A DNA stretch of 9,697 nt from an uncultured Brachyspira sp. (GTDB taxonomy: Bacteria; Spirochaetota; Brachyspiria; Brachyspirales; Brachyspiraceae). Positions 1 to 5,963 of this stretch are shown here, in pieces (the first letter of the stretch is position 1; each line of letters opens with the position of its first letter). The stretch covers positions 1-9,697 of the forward strand of contig CAKVCJ010000053.1 in the NCBI GenBank assembly GCA_934725655.1. Reading direction: 5' to 3'. The notes beneath the pieces were generated by a model. The model was not told where the DNA came from. It ran no database searches and was given only the letters and a program-made list of their open reading frames with translations. The position numbers were made by a program, and so were the translations under genes.

Positions 1-198
1 TTAGTAGGCGGCGGTTTAGTAACTATTATGGTAAGGGGAGATGTAGGCGCAGTAAAGGCAGCAACAGATGCAGGTGCGGCAGCAGCAGCTAAAGTTGGCG
101 AATTAATAAGCGTGCATGTAATACCAAGACCGCATGAAGAAATTGAAACTATACTTCCTAATTCTCCAGTTAAAAGTGTTGCTAAAGAAGAACAATAA
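1..198 (+). CDS. BMC-H hexameric shell protein, EutM/PduA type (5' end off window)
   Basis: Frame 1 is open from base 1 to the TAA at 196-198, giving the last 65 residues of a shell protein that tiles as hexamers to form the facets of a bacterial microcompartment. The visible part starts at the pore loop (LVGGGLVT), continues with the family signature [20 protein letters not shown], and ends with [17 protein letters not shown], which holds the conserved edge arginine in PRPH. Roughly the first 35 residues are missing at the window edge. The GGG pore triplet and the [13 protein letters not shown] stretch resemble EutM slightly more than PduA/PduJ, which usually have GSG, but the two groups cannot be separated on a fragment. 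It is the first visible gene of the operon and lies 15 bases before the adenosyltransferase gene. Confidence 0.95.
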   Translation, partial: LVGGGLVTIMVRGDVGAVKAATDAGAAAAAKVGELISVHVIPRPHEEIETILPNSPVKSVAKEEQ

Positions 199-213
199 TA
201 TAACAGGTTTACT

Positions 214-969
214 ATGAAAGTTTTAACAGAGCAAATGTTGAGAAGCGAGATACTCAATAAAGATGTATCAGAATATTTTATAGAAGAGGGTGTTTTTGTA
301 ACTCCTTCTGCTAAGGAATATTTGTCTTCTCGCAAAATAGAACTTAAAATAAAGTCTAAAAGCTGTAATGTAGGAAGTTCTACTTCAAATCCTAAGTCTT
401 ATGGTATAAGAGAAATAGAAAATATGGGATACTATATAGACTATGAGACAAAAAAAAGATTGGATACTAAACCTGAAAATTATACTCATCTATACAATAA
501 TGTATTAGTAGAAAAAAATCATCCGAGAATATTTTTGAGAGGCAAGTTAGATAGTTTACTTTCTTTAATAGTTGATATACAATATCAGTTTAAAGAAAAA
601 CATGAAGATAAATTATTGGATTATTTGAAAAAATATCAAAAACTTGTGCATACAGTATTATATTCTGAGGCTACTAATAAAAATTTAGAATTTGATACTA
701 TATTCGGGTTAACTGAAGAAGAAATTAGAAAAATGTCGCATCACCCAAAAGAATATTTTGGATGTGATCATATTTTTGTTAATTGTGATATGCCATTTAC
801 AGTGATAAAACTTAATTTGATAAGGACTGCTGTTAGAGAAGTAGAGATAGTAGCATATAATGCTTTAAAAGGTGAAAGAGAAGACTTAATAAAATTATTA
901 AATCGTATGAGCAGTGCTATTTATATATTAATGCTTATGGCACATACTGGTAAGGATATAACTAAATGA
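214..969 (+). CDS. eutT: EutT-type ATP:corrinoid adenosyltransferase
   Basis: EutT transfers the adenosyl group of ATP to Co(I)-corrinoid to make adenosylcobalamin, the cofactor of the compartment's B12 enzyme. Residues 1-48 form the small N-terminal domain of the EutT/EutQ type (FVTPSAKEYLSSRKIEL at 28-44). The catalytic core starts near residue 88 and carries THLYNN, HPRIFLRGKLDSLLSL (103-118), GLTEEEIRKMSHHP (165-178), LNLIRTAVREVE (200-211) and a closing RMSSAIYILMLM helix, all in the order of enterobacterial EutT. The length, 251 residues, is close to the family norm. The HX11CCX2C metal site of Salmonella EutT is absent: the only cysteines are at 51, 184 and 191. The ATG follows an ACAGG site, and the stop overlaps the pduL start (ATGA). 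In most pdu loci this job is done by PduO, so EutT here is a eut-type component. The assignment of family is firm; metal independence is inference. Confidence 0.9.
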   Translation: MKVLTEQMLRSEILNKDVSEYFIEEGVFVTPSAKEYLSSRKIELKIKSKSCNVGSSTSNPKSYGIREIENMGYYIDYETKKRLDTKPENYTHLYNNVLVEKNHPRIFLRGKLDSLLSLIVDIQYQFKEKHEDKLLDYLKKYQKLVHTVLYSEATNKNLEFDTIFGLTEEEIRKMSHHPKEYFGCDHIFVNCDMPFTVIKLNLIRTAVREVEIVAYNALKGEREDLIKLLNRMSSAIYILMLMAHTGKDITK

Positions 970-1598
970 ATGAACAGGCACTTTTAAATGAAATATCTAA
1001 TTCCATTAAGTACGAACTTAATAAAAGAAAGATTATCAAAGTAGAAATATCTGCAAGACATGTACATTTATCGCAAAGTGATTTAGAGATATTATTTGGA
1101 AGCAATTATTCTCTAACTCCAAAACGAGAGCTTTCTCAGCCCGGACAATATTTAAGCGAAGAAAGAGTTAAACTTATTGGTCCAAAATCTGAAATGAATA
1201 ATGTTGCAATATTGGGCCCTGTAAGAAAAAGTACTCAAGTTGAATTGTCTTTATCTGATGCGAGAGCTTTGGGTATTAAAGATATTACAATTAATGAATC
1301 TGGTAATCTTCAAGGGGCTGGAACTGTAACTATAGCAACTAAAAATGGAAGTATAGAGGCGAAAAACTCTGTTATAATAGCTAAAAGACATATACATTTA
1401 AGAGAAGAAGATGCTAAAGAGTGGAATATAGAAAATGGTCAAATAGTAAAAGTGAAGGTTTATGGTATTAGGTCTTTAATATTTGATGAGGTTGTTGCGA
1501 GGGTGAGCAATAAATTTATGCCTGCTATGCATATAGATTTTGATGAGGCTAATGCTTGCGGTTTATTAAGCCAAGGTTATGGAGAAATCATTTTATGA
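966..1598 (+). CDS. pduL: PduL phosphotransacylase (phosphate propanoyltransferase)
   Basis: PduL converts acyl-CoA (propionyl- or acetyl-CoA) and phosphate to acyl-phosphate, recycling CoA inside the microcompartment. It is unrelated to the Pta family. The protein has the two PduL half-domains: SARHVHLS at 29-36 and AKRHIHL at 139-145, LGPVRKSTQVE at 83-93, and MHIDFDEANA at 188-197. By analogy with the known structure, His32/His34/Glu93 and His142/His144/His189 would hold the two metal ions. Residues 1-20 (MNEQALLNEI...) form a predicted amphipathic helix before the domain, as expected for an encapsulation peptide. At 210 residues it is full length for the encapsulated type. AAGGA at 952-956 lies 9 bases before the ATG, which overlaps the eutT stop, so translation is probably coupled; the pduL stop in turn overlaps the eutJ start. 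Confidence 0.95.
   Translation: MNEQALLNEISNSIKYELNKRKIIKVEISARHVHLSQSDLEILFGSNYSLTPKRELSQPGQYLSEERVKLIGPKSEMNNVAILGPVRKSTQVELSLSDARALGIKDITINESGNLQGAGTVTIATKNGSIEAKNSVIIAKRHIHLREEDAKEWNIENGQIVKVKVYGIRSLIFDEVVARVSNKFMPAMHIDFDEANACGLLSQGYGEIIL
1581..1584 (+). promoter_or_regulatory. Ribosome binding site deciding the eutJ start
   Basis: GGAG lies 10 bases before the ATG at 1595, inside the end of pduL. It favours this ATG over an in-frame TTG at 1556, which has no such site and would create a longer overlap with pduL. Confidence 0.7.
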
Positions 1599-2449
1599 GT
1601 TTTTCTTTTGAACATGTTAATTCGCTCATAGATAAAACTACTGAGTGCATAGAAAAAATAAATGATTTCAACATAAATGATAAATTATATGTAGGTGTAG
1701 ATTTAGGTACAGCATATATTGTACTTGTAGTTGTTGATTCTGCTGGTAATCCAATAGCTACGGAATTACAATATGCTGAAGTTGTAAGGGACGGGCTTGT
1801 TGTTGATTATTCAAGGGCTTGTTCTATTGTGAGGGAATTAAAAGGAAGATTAGAAAATAGGCTTGGAGTTGAGCTTATAAATGCTGCCATTGCTATGCCT
1901 CCTGGTGTTAATAATAAGTCTGTGGCTACGCATAGATATGTGGCTGAGAGTGCGGGTTTTGAGGTGTTGAATGTTATAGAAGAACCTGAGGCTGCTAATT
2001 ATATATTAAATATTAAAGATGGGGCTGTTGTTGATGTTGGGGGCGGAACTACTGGTATTGCTATATTTAATGATGGAAAAATGATATACACTGCTGATGA
2101 ACCTACAGGAGGAACGCATTTTACATTAACTATTGCTGGTAATTATGGAATTCCTTTTAATGAGGCAGAGGATAAAAAGAAAGATAAAAATAATTCTAAG
2201 GAAGTGTTTAGAATAGTGATGCCTGTTATACAGAAAGTTGGAAGTATAATAAATAGGCATATAAAGGATTATAATATTGATTTGATATGTTTAGTAGGCG
2301 GTACAGTTTGTTTGGACGGATTTGAAAATATTATTGAAAAAGAAACTAACATACAAACTATAAAGCCTAAAAATCCTTTTTTAGTGACACCTTTAGGTAT
2401 AGCTATGAGTTTAGTTAAAAATGATAAGATATTAGAGGAAGTATTATAA
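1595..2449 (+). CDS. eutJ: EutJ-like Hsp70/actin-fold ATPase
   Basis: EutJ is an Hsp70-like nucleotide-binding-domain protein found in eut operons and in many Gram-positive pdu operons. It is presumed to be a chaperone, but its exact role is not established. With the ATG at 1595 it is 284 residues, close to E. coli EutJ (about 278). Actin/Hsp70-fold motifs are clear: phosphate-1 loop YVGVDLGTA (32-40), VVRDGLVVDY (63-72), the connect-like EEPEAANY (129-136), phosphate-2 VVDVGGGTTGIAIF (145-158) and adenosine-motif LVGGT (233-237). The stretch ADEPTGGTHFTLTIAGN (167-183) is an EutJ signature. There is no substrate-binding domain, as is normal for the family. A DKKKDKNN insert (193-200) is locally lysine-rich. 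The start overlaps the pduL stop (ATGA). It could help fold or reactivate the B12 enzyme, but that is inference. Confidence 0.92.
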   Translation: MSFSFEHVNSLIDKTTECIEKINDFNINDKLYVGVDLGTAYIVLVVVDSAGNPIATELQYAEVVRDGLVVDYSRACSIVRELKGRLENRLGVELINAAIAMPPGVNNKSVATHRYVAESAGFEVLNVIEEPEAANYILNIKDGAVVDVGGGTTGIAIFNDGKMIYTADEPTGGTHFTLTIAGNYGIPFNEAEDKKKDKNNSKEVFRIVMPVIQKVGSIINRHIKDYNIDLICLVGGTVCLDGFENIIEKETNIQTIKPKNPFLVTPLGIAMSLVKNDKILEEVL

Positions 2450-2452
2450 TTT

Positions 2453-3100
2453 ATGGATGAGTTAGTATTAAGAAAAATTGTATTAGAAGTTATTAATCAG
2501 CTTAATAATAATAATAAATGTACTGATTCTATATTTGTTTTGTCAGATAATAATAGTTTTTGTTTTAAAGATGAATTGGAAAATATGGGATATAAACTAT
2601 ATATATCCAATAAGGCAGATAATATTAATCCTAATGATTATTCTATGATTATTATTAATGATTTATCTATAGAAATTCTCTCTTGCATATCTAATCTTTT
2701 ATATAAAAATGATAATATTTCTTTTATAATCAATGCTTTATTAATGGGCAAAAAAGTTACAGCATTAAAAAATACTGAAAAATTTGATAGTTACAAACAG
2801 AATGCTTCAAATCCATTATTTTCTAAATTGTTAGAATTAGAAAATACAGCGAAATCTTATGGGTTATCGATATTAGAAACAAAACATTTCTTATCGAGCT
2901 TTTTTAAGAAAAATGAGAATGAAGCAGTAATAAAGACTGGTAATTGTTTTGACTTTACAGATAAGAAAATTATTACTAAATCAGATATAATTGATATTAT
3001 TAATAATTATTCAAGCATTAAAGTTAGAAGTAATGCAATTATTACGCCGCTTGTTATGGATTATATTAAAGATAATAAAATAAATATTCTATATGAATAA
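2453..3100 (+). CDS. PduM-like microcompartment protein (eut_hyp-like)
   Basis: This 215-residue protein sits between eutJ and pduN, exactly where pduM lies in pdu operons, and its two ends match PduM. The N-terminus MDELVLRKIVLEVINQL is an amphipathic helix like PduM's MNGETLQRIVEEIVSRL. The C-terminus IKVRSNAIITPLVMDYIKDN parallels the PduM end (KCIVTAMARDAANARNI). PduM of Salmonella is a lumen-side structural component needed for proper compartment formation, with no known enzymatic activity. The present protein is about 50 residues longer and very rich in Asn, Ile and Lys; its DNA is the most AT-rich of the operon. The middle part has alternating strands and helices (for example YSMIIINDLSIEILSCI) suggesting a Rossmann-like fold. 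A related family in Gram-positive eut operons is known only as a conserved hypothetical. AGAGGAA at 2434-2440 precedes the ATG. Family placement is moderate; function is inferred. Confidence 0.65.
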   Translation: MDELVLRKIVLEVINQLNNNNKCTDSIFVLSDNNSFCFKDELENMGYKLYISNKADNINPNDYSMIIINDLSIEILSCISNLLYKNDNISFIINALLMGKKVTALKNTEKFDSYKQNASNPLFSKLLELENTAKSYGLSILETKHFLSSFFKKNENEAVIKTGNCFDFTDKKIITKSDIIDIINNYSSIKVRSNAIITPLVMDYIKDNKINILYE

Positions 3101-3117
3101 AAAAGGAATTATTAAAA

Positions 3118-3390
3118 ATGGTATTAGCAAAAGTAATAGGAAGTGTATGGGCTACCAAAAAAGAAGAAGCACTATCTGGCAGCAAGCTTTTAATAGCGAG
3201 GGTTTTTGAACCTGATACTAATAAAGAATTAAATATTATTGTAGCTTGCGATTATATAGGTGCGGGTATTGATGATATAGTTATTATAACTTCTGGAAGC
3301 GGGGCAAGGAATGCTCAGGGAGATAAGAATATGCTTCCGATAGATGCAGTTATAGTTGGTATAGTAGATCAAGTAGATTTAAATAAATAA
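3118..3390 (+). CDS. pduN: BMC-P pentameric vertex protein (PduN/EutN/CcmL family)
   Basis: Proteins of this family form pentamers that cap the vertices of the microcompartment. The 90-residue protein is a complete single domain. It starts with MVLAKVIGSVWATKKEEALSG, a family-typical first strand and loop, has KLLIARVFEP, contains the hallmark CDYIGAGIDDIVIITSGSGAR (shown by IGAG followed by SGSGAR) and ends PIDAVIVGIVDQVDL. This matches EutN and PduN along the full length; the position after the PduM-like gene favours the PduN name. AAGGAA at 3103-3108 lies 9 bases before the ATG. A shell normally needs only a few pentamers per particle, and the gene is present once in the window. The family assignment is very secure. 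Confidence 0.95.
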   Translation: MVLAKVIGSVWATKKEEALSGSKLLIARVFEPDTNKELNIIVACDYIGAGIDDIVIITSGSGARNAQGDKNMLPIDAVIVGIVDQVDLNK

Positions 3391-3409
3391 AAATAAATGA
3401 AGGTTTTAT

Positions 3410-4780
3410 ATGAGCTTGAAAGAAAAAATATATAATGCTGGTATTGTAGGGGCTGGCGGAGCTGGTTTTCCGTCACATATAAAGTTGCCTGAAAAAGTGG
3501 AATATTTAATTGCTAATGCAGCAGAATGTGAGCCGCTTTTAAAAACGGATCAGTTCTTAATGCTTAAATATGCTGAAAAGATAGTTAAAGCATTGGCTAT
3601 TATAGGAAAAGAAGTATCAGCTGAACATATTATTATAGGCACAAAGAAAAAATATACAAAACAAATAGAAGCTTTATCTGATGCTATAAAAAAAGAAAAT
3701 GCTCCTATAGAAATAAAGGCTTTTAAAAGTTTTTATCCTTTAGGCGATGAACAAACATTAGTGTATAATATCACTAAGAGAGTTATTAAGGCTGGCGGTA
3801 TACCTTTAGAAGTGGGATGTGTGGTATTTAATGTTGCTACTTTGTGCAATATTTATGATAGCTTAAGCGATAAACCTGTAATTTCAAAATACATGTCAAT
3901 ATTAGGGGAAGTTGAAAATCCTTCTATTGTTAAAGTACCTGTTGGTGCTAATTTGAGAGAAATTTTATATCAAGTTGGGGTGAAAGATGATAATAAGTAT
4001 GTGATAGTAGGGGGGCCTATGATGGGCAGGTATTATCATATAACTGAAACTAAGAATCTCTCTGTTAAAAAGACTACTGGGGCTTTAATAGTTATTGATG
4101 AAAATCATCCTTTAGTTAAAAAGAAAAAGGTAAATTATTCTAAAATTGTAGCTATGGCAAAATGTTCTTGTATACAATGCAGTGCATGTTCTGAATTATG
4201 TCCGAGAAATTTAATAGGCCATAAGATTCATCCGCATTTAGTTATGCGTTCTGTTGCCTTTGCCGATTTGGAGAATATAGAAAATAATAGCGAGCAGACT
4301 TTAGATAAGCTTAAAGAAGCCAATTTCTGCTGCGAATGCGGAATATGCGAGCTTTATTCTTGTCCTATGGGTATTAATCCTTCAAATATGAATATATACG
4401 TTAAATCTCTTTTGAGAAAAGCTAATATTAAACCTGATAGGAATGTAAAAGATTATGGAGTACATCCTTCTATAGAATATAGGAGAGTATCAACAAATAG
4501 ATTAACTACTATTTTAGGATTAGATAAATATTCTCATGCTGATGTAGATATGGATAATCCTAAAGAGTTAAATGTTTCTAAGGTGTCTATAGAATTAAGA
4601 CAGCATATAGGAATGCCTGCCGAAGCGGTTGTAAAGGTTGGCGATTCAGTTAGCGAGGGACAAATTATAGCTGCAGTACCAATGGATAAAGTTGGGGCTA
4701 ATATACATTCTAGTATAAATGGTATTGTAGAGTCTGTTGATACTGAAAAAATAGTTATAAATGGGGAGAGTGTTAAATGA
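3410..4780 (+). CDS. pduS: PduS corrinoid reductase (RnfC-like flavo/Fe-S protein)
   Basis: PduS is a flavin- and Fe-S-containing NADH-dependent cobalamin reductase that supplies reduced corrinoid to the adenosyltransferase. The 456 residues follow the RnfC/NuoF-like plan: GAGGAGFPSHIKLP (14-27) and NAAECEPLL (36-44) for flavin/NADH, then YPLGDEQTLVY (109-119) and VGGPMMGR (200-207). Two 4Fe-4S sites follow: C254-X2-C257-X2-C260-X3-C264-P and C307-X2-C310-X2-C313-X4-C318-P. The C-terminus (about 395-450) is a biotinyl-lipoyl-like sandwich (VVKVGDSVSEGQIIAAVP). GAAGG at 3399-3403 lies 6 bases before the ATG. The ATG of pduT overlaps its stop, and the products probably meet at the shell because PduT also carries an Fe-S cluster. 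PduS normally partners PduO; here the only adenosyltransferase visible is EutT. Confidence 0.95.
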   Translation: MSLKEKIYNAGIVGAGGAGFPSHIKLPEKVEYLIANAAECEPLLKTDQFLMLKYAEKIVKALAIIGKEVSAEHIIIGTKKKYTKQIEALSDAIKKENAPIEIKAFKSFYPLGDEQTLVYNITKRVIKAGGIPLEVGCVVFNVATLCNIYDSLSDKPVISKYMSILGEVENPSIVKVPVGANLREILYQVGVKDDNKYVIVGGPMMGRYYHITETKNLSVKKTTGALIVIDENHPLVKKKKVNYSKIVAMAKCSCIQCSACSELCPRNLIGHKIHPHLVMRSVAFADLENIENNSEQTLDKLKEANFCCECGICELYSCPMGINPSNMNIYVKSLLRKANIKPDRNVKDYGVHPSIEYRRVSTNRLTTILGLDKYSHADVDMDNPKELNVSKVSIELRQHIGMPAEAVVKVGDSVSEGQIIAAVPMDKVGANIHSSINGIVESVDTEKIVINGESVK

Positions 4781-5322
4781 AGTCTATAGGAATGATAGAA
4801 TTAAATAGTATAGCGAGGGGCATATTAGTTACAGACCATATAGGCAAAGCTGCCAATGTGAAAATTTTAAGATCTCATTCTGTATGTCCTGGAAAATATA
4901 TTGTAATATTCAGCGGAGATGTAGGAGCTGTTGAATCATCTAAGAATGCGGGAGTTGAAATAGGCGGGGTATCTGTGATTAATTCTTTTGTTATAGCAAA
5001 TATACATGAAAGTGTGATAGAGGCTATTAATGGTACTTTGGAAGATTTTCCGAGAGAGGCTATTGGAGTTATTGAATATTTTTCTATTGCTTCTGCTGTA
5101 CAGGGTGCTGATGATGTTGCTAAGGCAAGTAATGTTTCTCTTGTTAATGTAAGGCTTGGTTTTGCTATAGGAGGTAAATCTTATATTACTTTAACAGGAA
5201 AGGTAAGTGCGGTTGAGGAAGCTGTAAAAGCAGGTATTAAGAAGGCTCAAGATGATGGACTTGTAGTTGATTATTGTATATTGCCTTCGCCTATAGATGA
5301 ATTATATAATTCTATTTTATAA
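4777..5322 (+). CDS. pduT: PduT tandem-BMC trimeric shell protein with Fe-S pore
   Basis: PduT is a shell protein with two fused BMC domains that forms pseudohexameric trimers; in Salmonella and Citrobacter a single 4Fe-4S cluster is held at the central pore by one cysteine from each subunit. Here domain 1 spans about residues 1-90 (SIGMIELNSIARG, GKYIVIFSGDVGAVESS) and domain 2 about 93-181 (EAIGVIEYFSIASAV, GFAIGGKSYITLTGKVSAVEEAV). The cluster cysteine is present as Cys37 in the motif VCPGK, and the ending CILPSPIDELYNSIL matches the family end. The length of 181 residues is normal. GGGGAG at 4763-4768 precedes the ATG, which overlaps the pduS stop (ATGA). Coupled translation with pduS fits the proposed electron conduit between PduS in the lumen and the outside. 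Confidence 0.95.
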   Translation: MKSIGMIELNSIARGILVTDHIGKAANVKILRSHSVCPGKYIVIFSGDVGAVESSKNAGVEIGGVSVINSFVIANIHESVIEAINGTLEDFPREAIGVIEYFSIASAVQGADDVAKASNVSLVNVRLGFAIGGKSYITLTGKVSAVEEAVKAGIKKAQDDGLVVDYCILPSPIDELYNSIL

Positions 5323-5340
5323 TTTTAGGAGTATTTATTT

Positions 5341-5658
5341 ATGAAGAAAAATAAAATAGTTTATAATACTCAAAATATTTATGAGCTTATTAAAGATGGG
5401 AAAGAGGTGATATACATTGATTCTAATGTTATCATTACGCCGAGTGCTATGGATATAATTAGATCTAAGAGGATAGAAGTAGTATACAAAAAAGATAATA
5501 ATGATGAGGCTGGTTGCAATTGCTGCTGCTGTGATAGTAATAATGATAATGAGATAGTTAAGCAGACTATAAAGATTTTGGTAAATAAATGTAATATAAC
5601 TGATGAAAAGATTATCAAAAATGTTATTATTGAAGTTTTGAGAAGGGTTAATTCATAA
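5341..5658 (+). CDS. EutQ N-terminal-domain-like small protein with Cys cluster
   Basis: This 105-residue protein has no whole-length match that I can name. Residues 1-50 resemble the small N-terminal domain of EutQ and EutT: a helix (TQNIYELIKDGKEVIYID), then VIITPSAMDIIRSKRIEVVY at 30-49. A low-complexity linker follows with five cysteines at 59 and 61-64 (CNCCCC), flanked by Asn/Asp. Residues 72-104 form two amphipathic helices (EIVKQTIKILVN and EKIIKNVIIEVLRRV), resembling the helical linker between the two halves of E. coli EutQ. It therefore looks like the N-terminal half of EutQ as a separate gene; the cupin half is encoded at 5964-6410 after one shell gene. AGGAG at 5327-5331 lies 9 bases before the ATG. 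The cysteines could bind a metal or Fe-S cluster, which would suit its place right after pduS-pduT. That role is inference. Confidence 0.6.
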   Translation: MKKNKIVYNTQNIYELIKDGKEVIYIDSNVIITPSAMDIIRSKRIEVVYKKDNNDEAGCNCCCCDSNNDNEIVKQTIKILVNKCNITDEKIIKNVIIEVLRRVNS

Positions 5659-5667
5659 AGTTTTTTA

Positions 5668-5943
5668 ATGGAAAATTTAAATTTATCTATTGGTATAATA
5701 GAAACTACAGGATATGTTGCCACAATTAGTGCTTTAGATACTCTTTTGAATGCTTCTAATGTGGAAGTGATAGATAAAGAATTGATTGGTGCGGGGATTG
5801 TTGTTATAATCATAGCAGGCAGTATATCTAATATAAAAGAGGCAGTAAAAAGTGCGGAGATTTCTATAAAAAAGCTAAATAGTAAATGCAGACACACTAT
5901 TATTGCAAAGCCGCATGATGATGTATGGAAGATTATACCTTGA
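5668..5943 (+). CDS. Divergent BMC-H hexameric shell protein
   Basis: This 91-residue protein is a complete single BMC domain of the facet-forming hexamer type: SIGIIETTGYVATISALD (7-24), ASNVEVIDKELIGAG (29-43), and the closing AKPHDDVWKIIP. Several positions that are nearly fixed in PduA/EutM differ. The edge lysine in the usual VKAANV is Asn28 (LLNASNV). The pore loop reads GAG (41-43) instead of GSG or GGG. The usual [11 protein letters not shown] reads IAGSISNIKEA, and PRPH reads AKPH. It is not the permuted PduU/EutS type and not a tandem domain. It may be a minor or specialised tile with a different pore or edge interaction. The gene is 9 bases after the previous stop and has no strong Shine-Dalgarno site, so translation probably depends on coupling to the upstream gene. 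Confidence 0.88.
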   Translation: MENLNLSIGIIETTGYVATISALDTLLNASNVEVIDKELIGAGIVVIIIAGSISNIKEAVKSAEISIKKLNSKCRHTIIAKPHDDVWKIIP

Positions 5944-5950
5944 TTATAAA

Positions 5951-5954
5951 GGAG
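5951..5954 (+). promoter_or_regulatory. Ribosome binding site deciding the eutQ-like cupin start
   Basis: AAAGGAG ends at 5954, 9 bases before the ATG at 5964. An earlier in-frame ATG at 5925 lies inside the shell gene, has no comparable site and would add residues not expected from the family, so 5964 is preferred. Confidence 0.7.
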
Positions 5955-5963
5955 TTATATTTT

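Noticed and set aside
1556..1594. In-frame TTG at 1556 as start of eutJ, adding 13 residues
   Set aside because: It has no ribosome binding site and the extra residues merely read pduL in another frame. The ATG at 1595 has GGAG upstream and the ATGA overlap typical of this operon.
5508..5535. TGC-repeat tract as a microsatellite or phase-variation switch
   Set aside because: Only three and a half units are present and the frame is intact on both sides; too short to claim a repeat locus.
5379..5897. 172-residue open frame on the minus strand
   Set aside because: It is opposite two well-supported genes, is made of low-complexity hydrophobic and serine-rich sequence, and lacks a ribosome binding site; it is a shadow of the coding strand.
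5925..5963. ATG at 5925 as start of the EutQ-type cupin
   Set aside because: It lies within the shell gene with no ribosome binding site; AAAGGAG before 5964 fits the later start.
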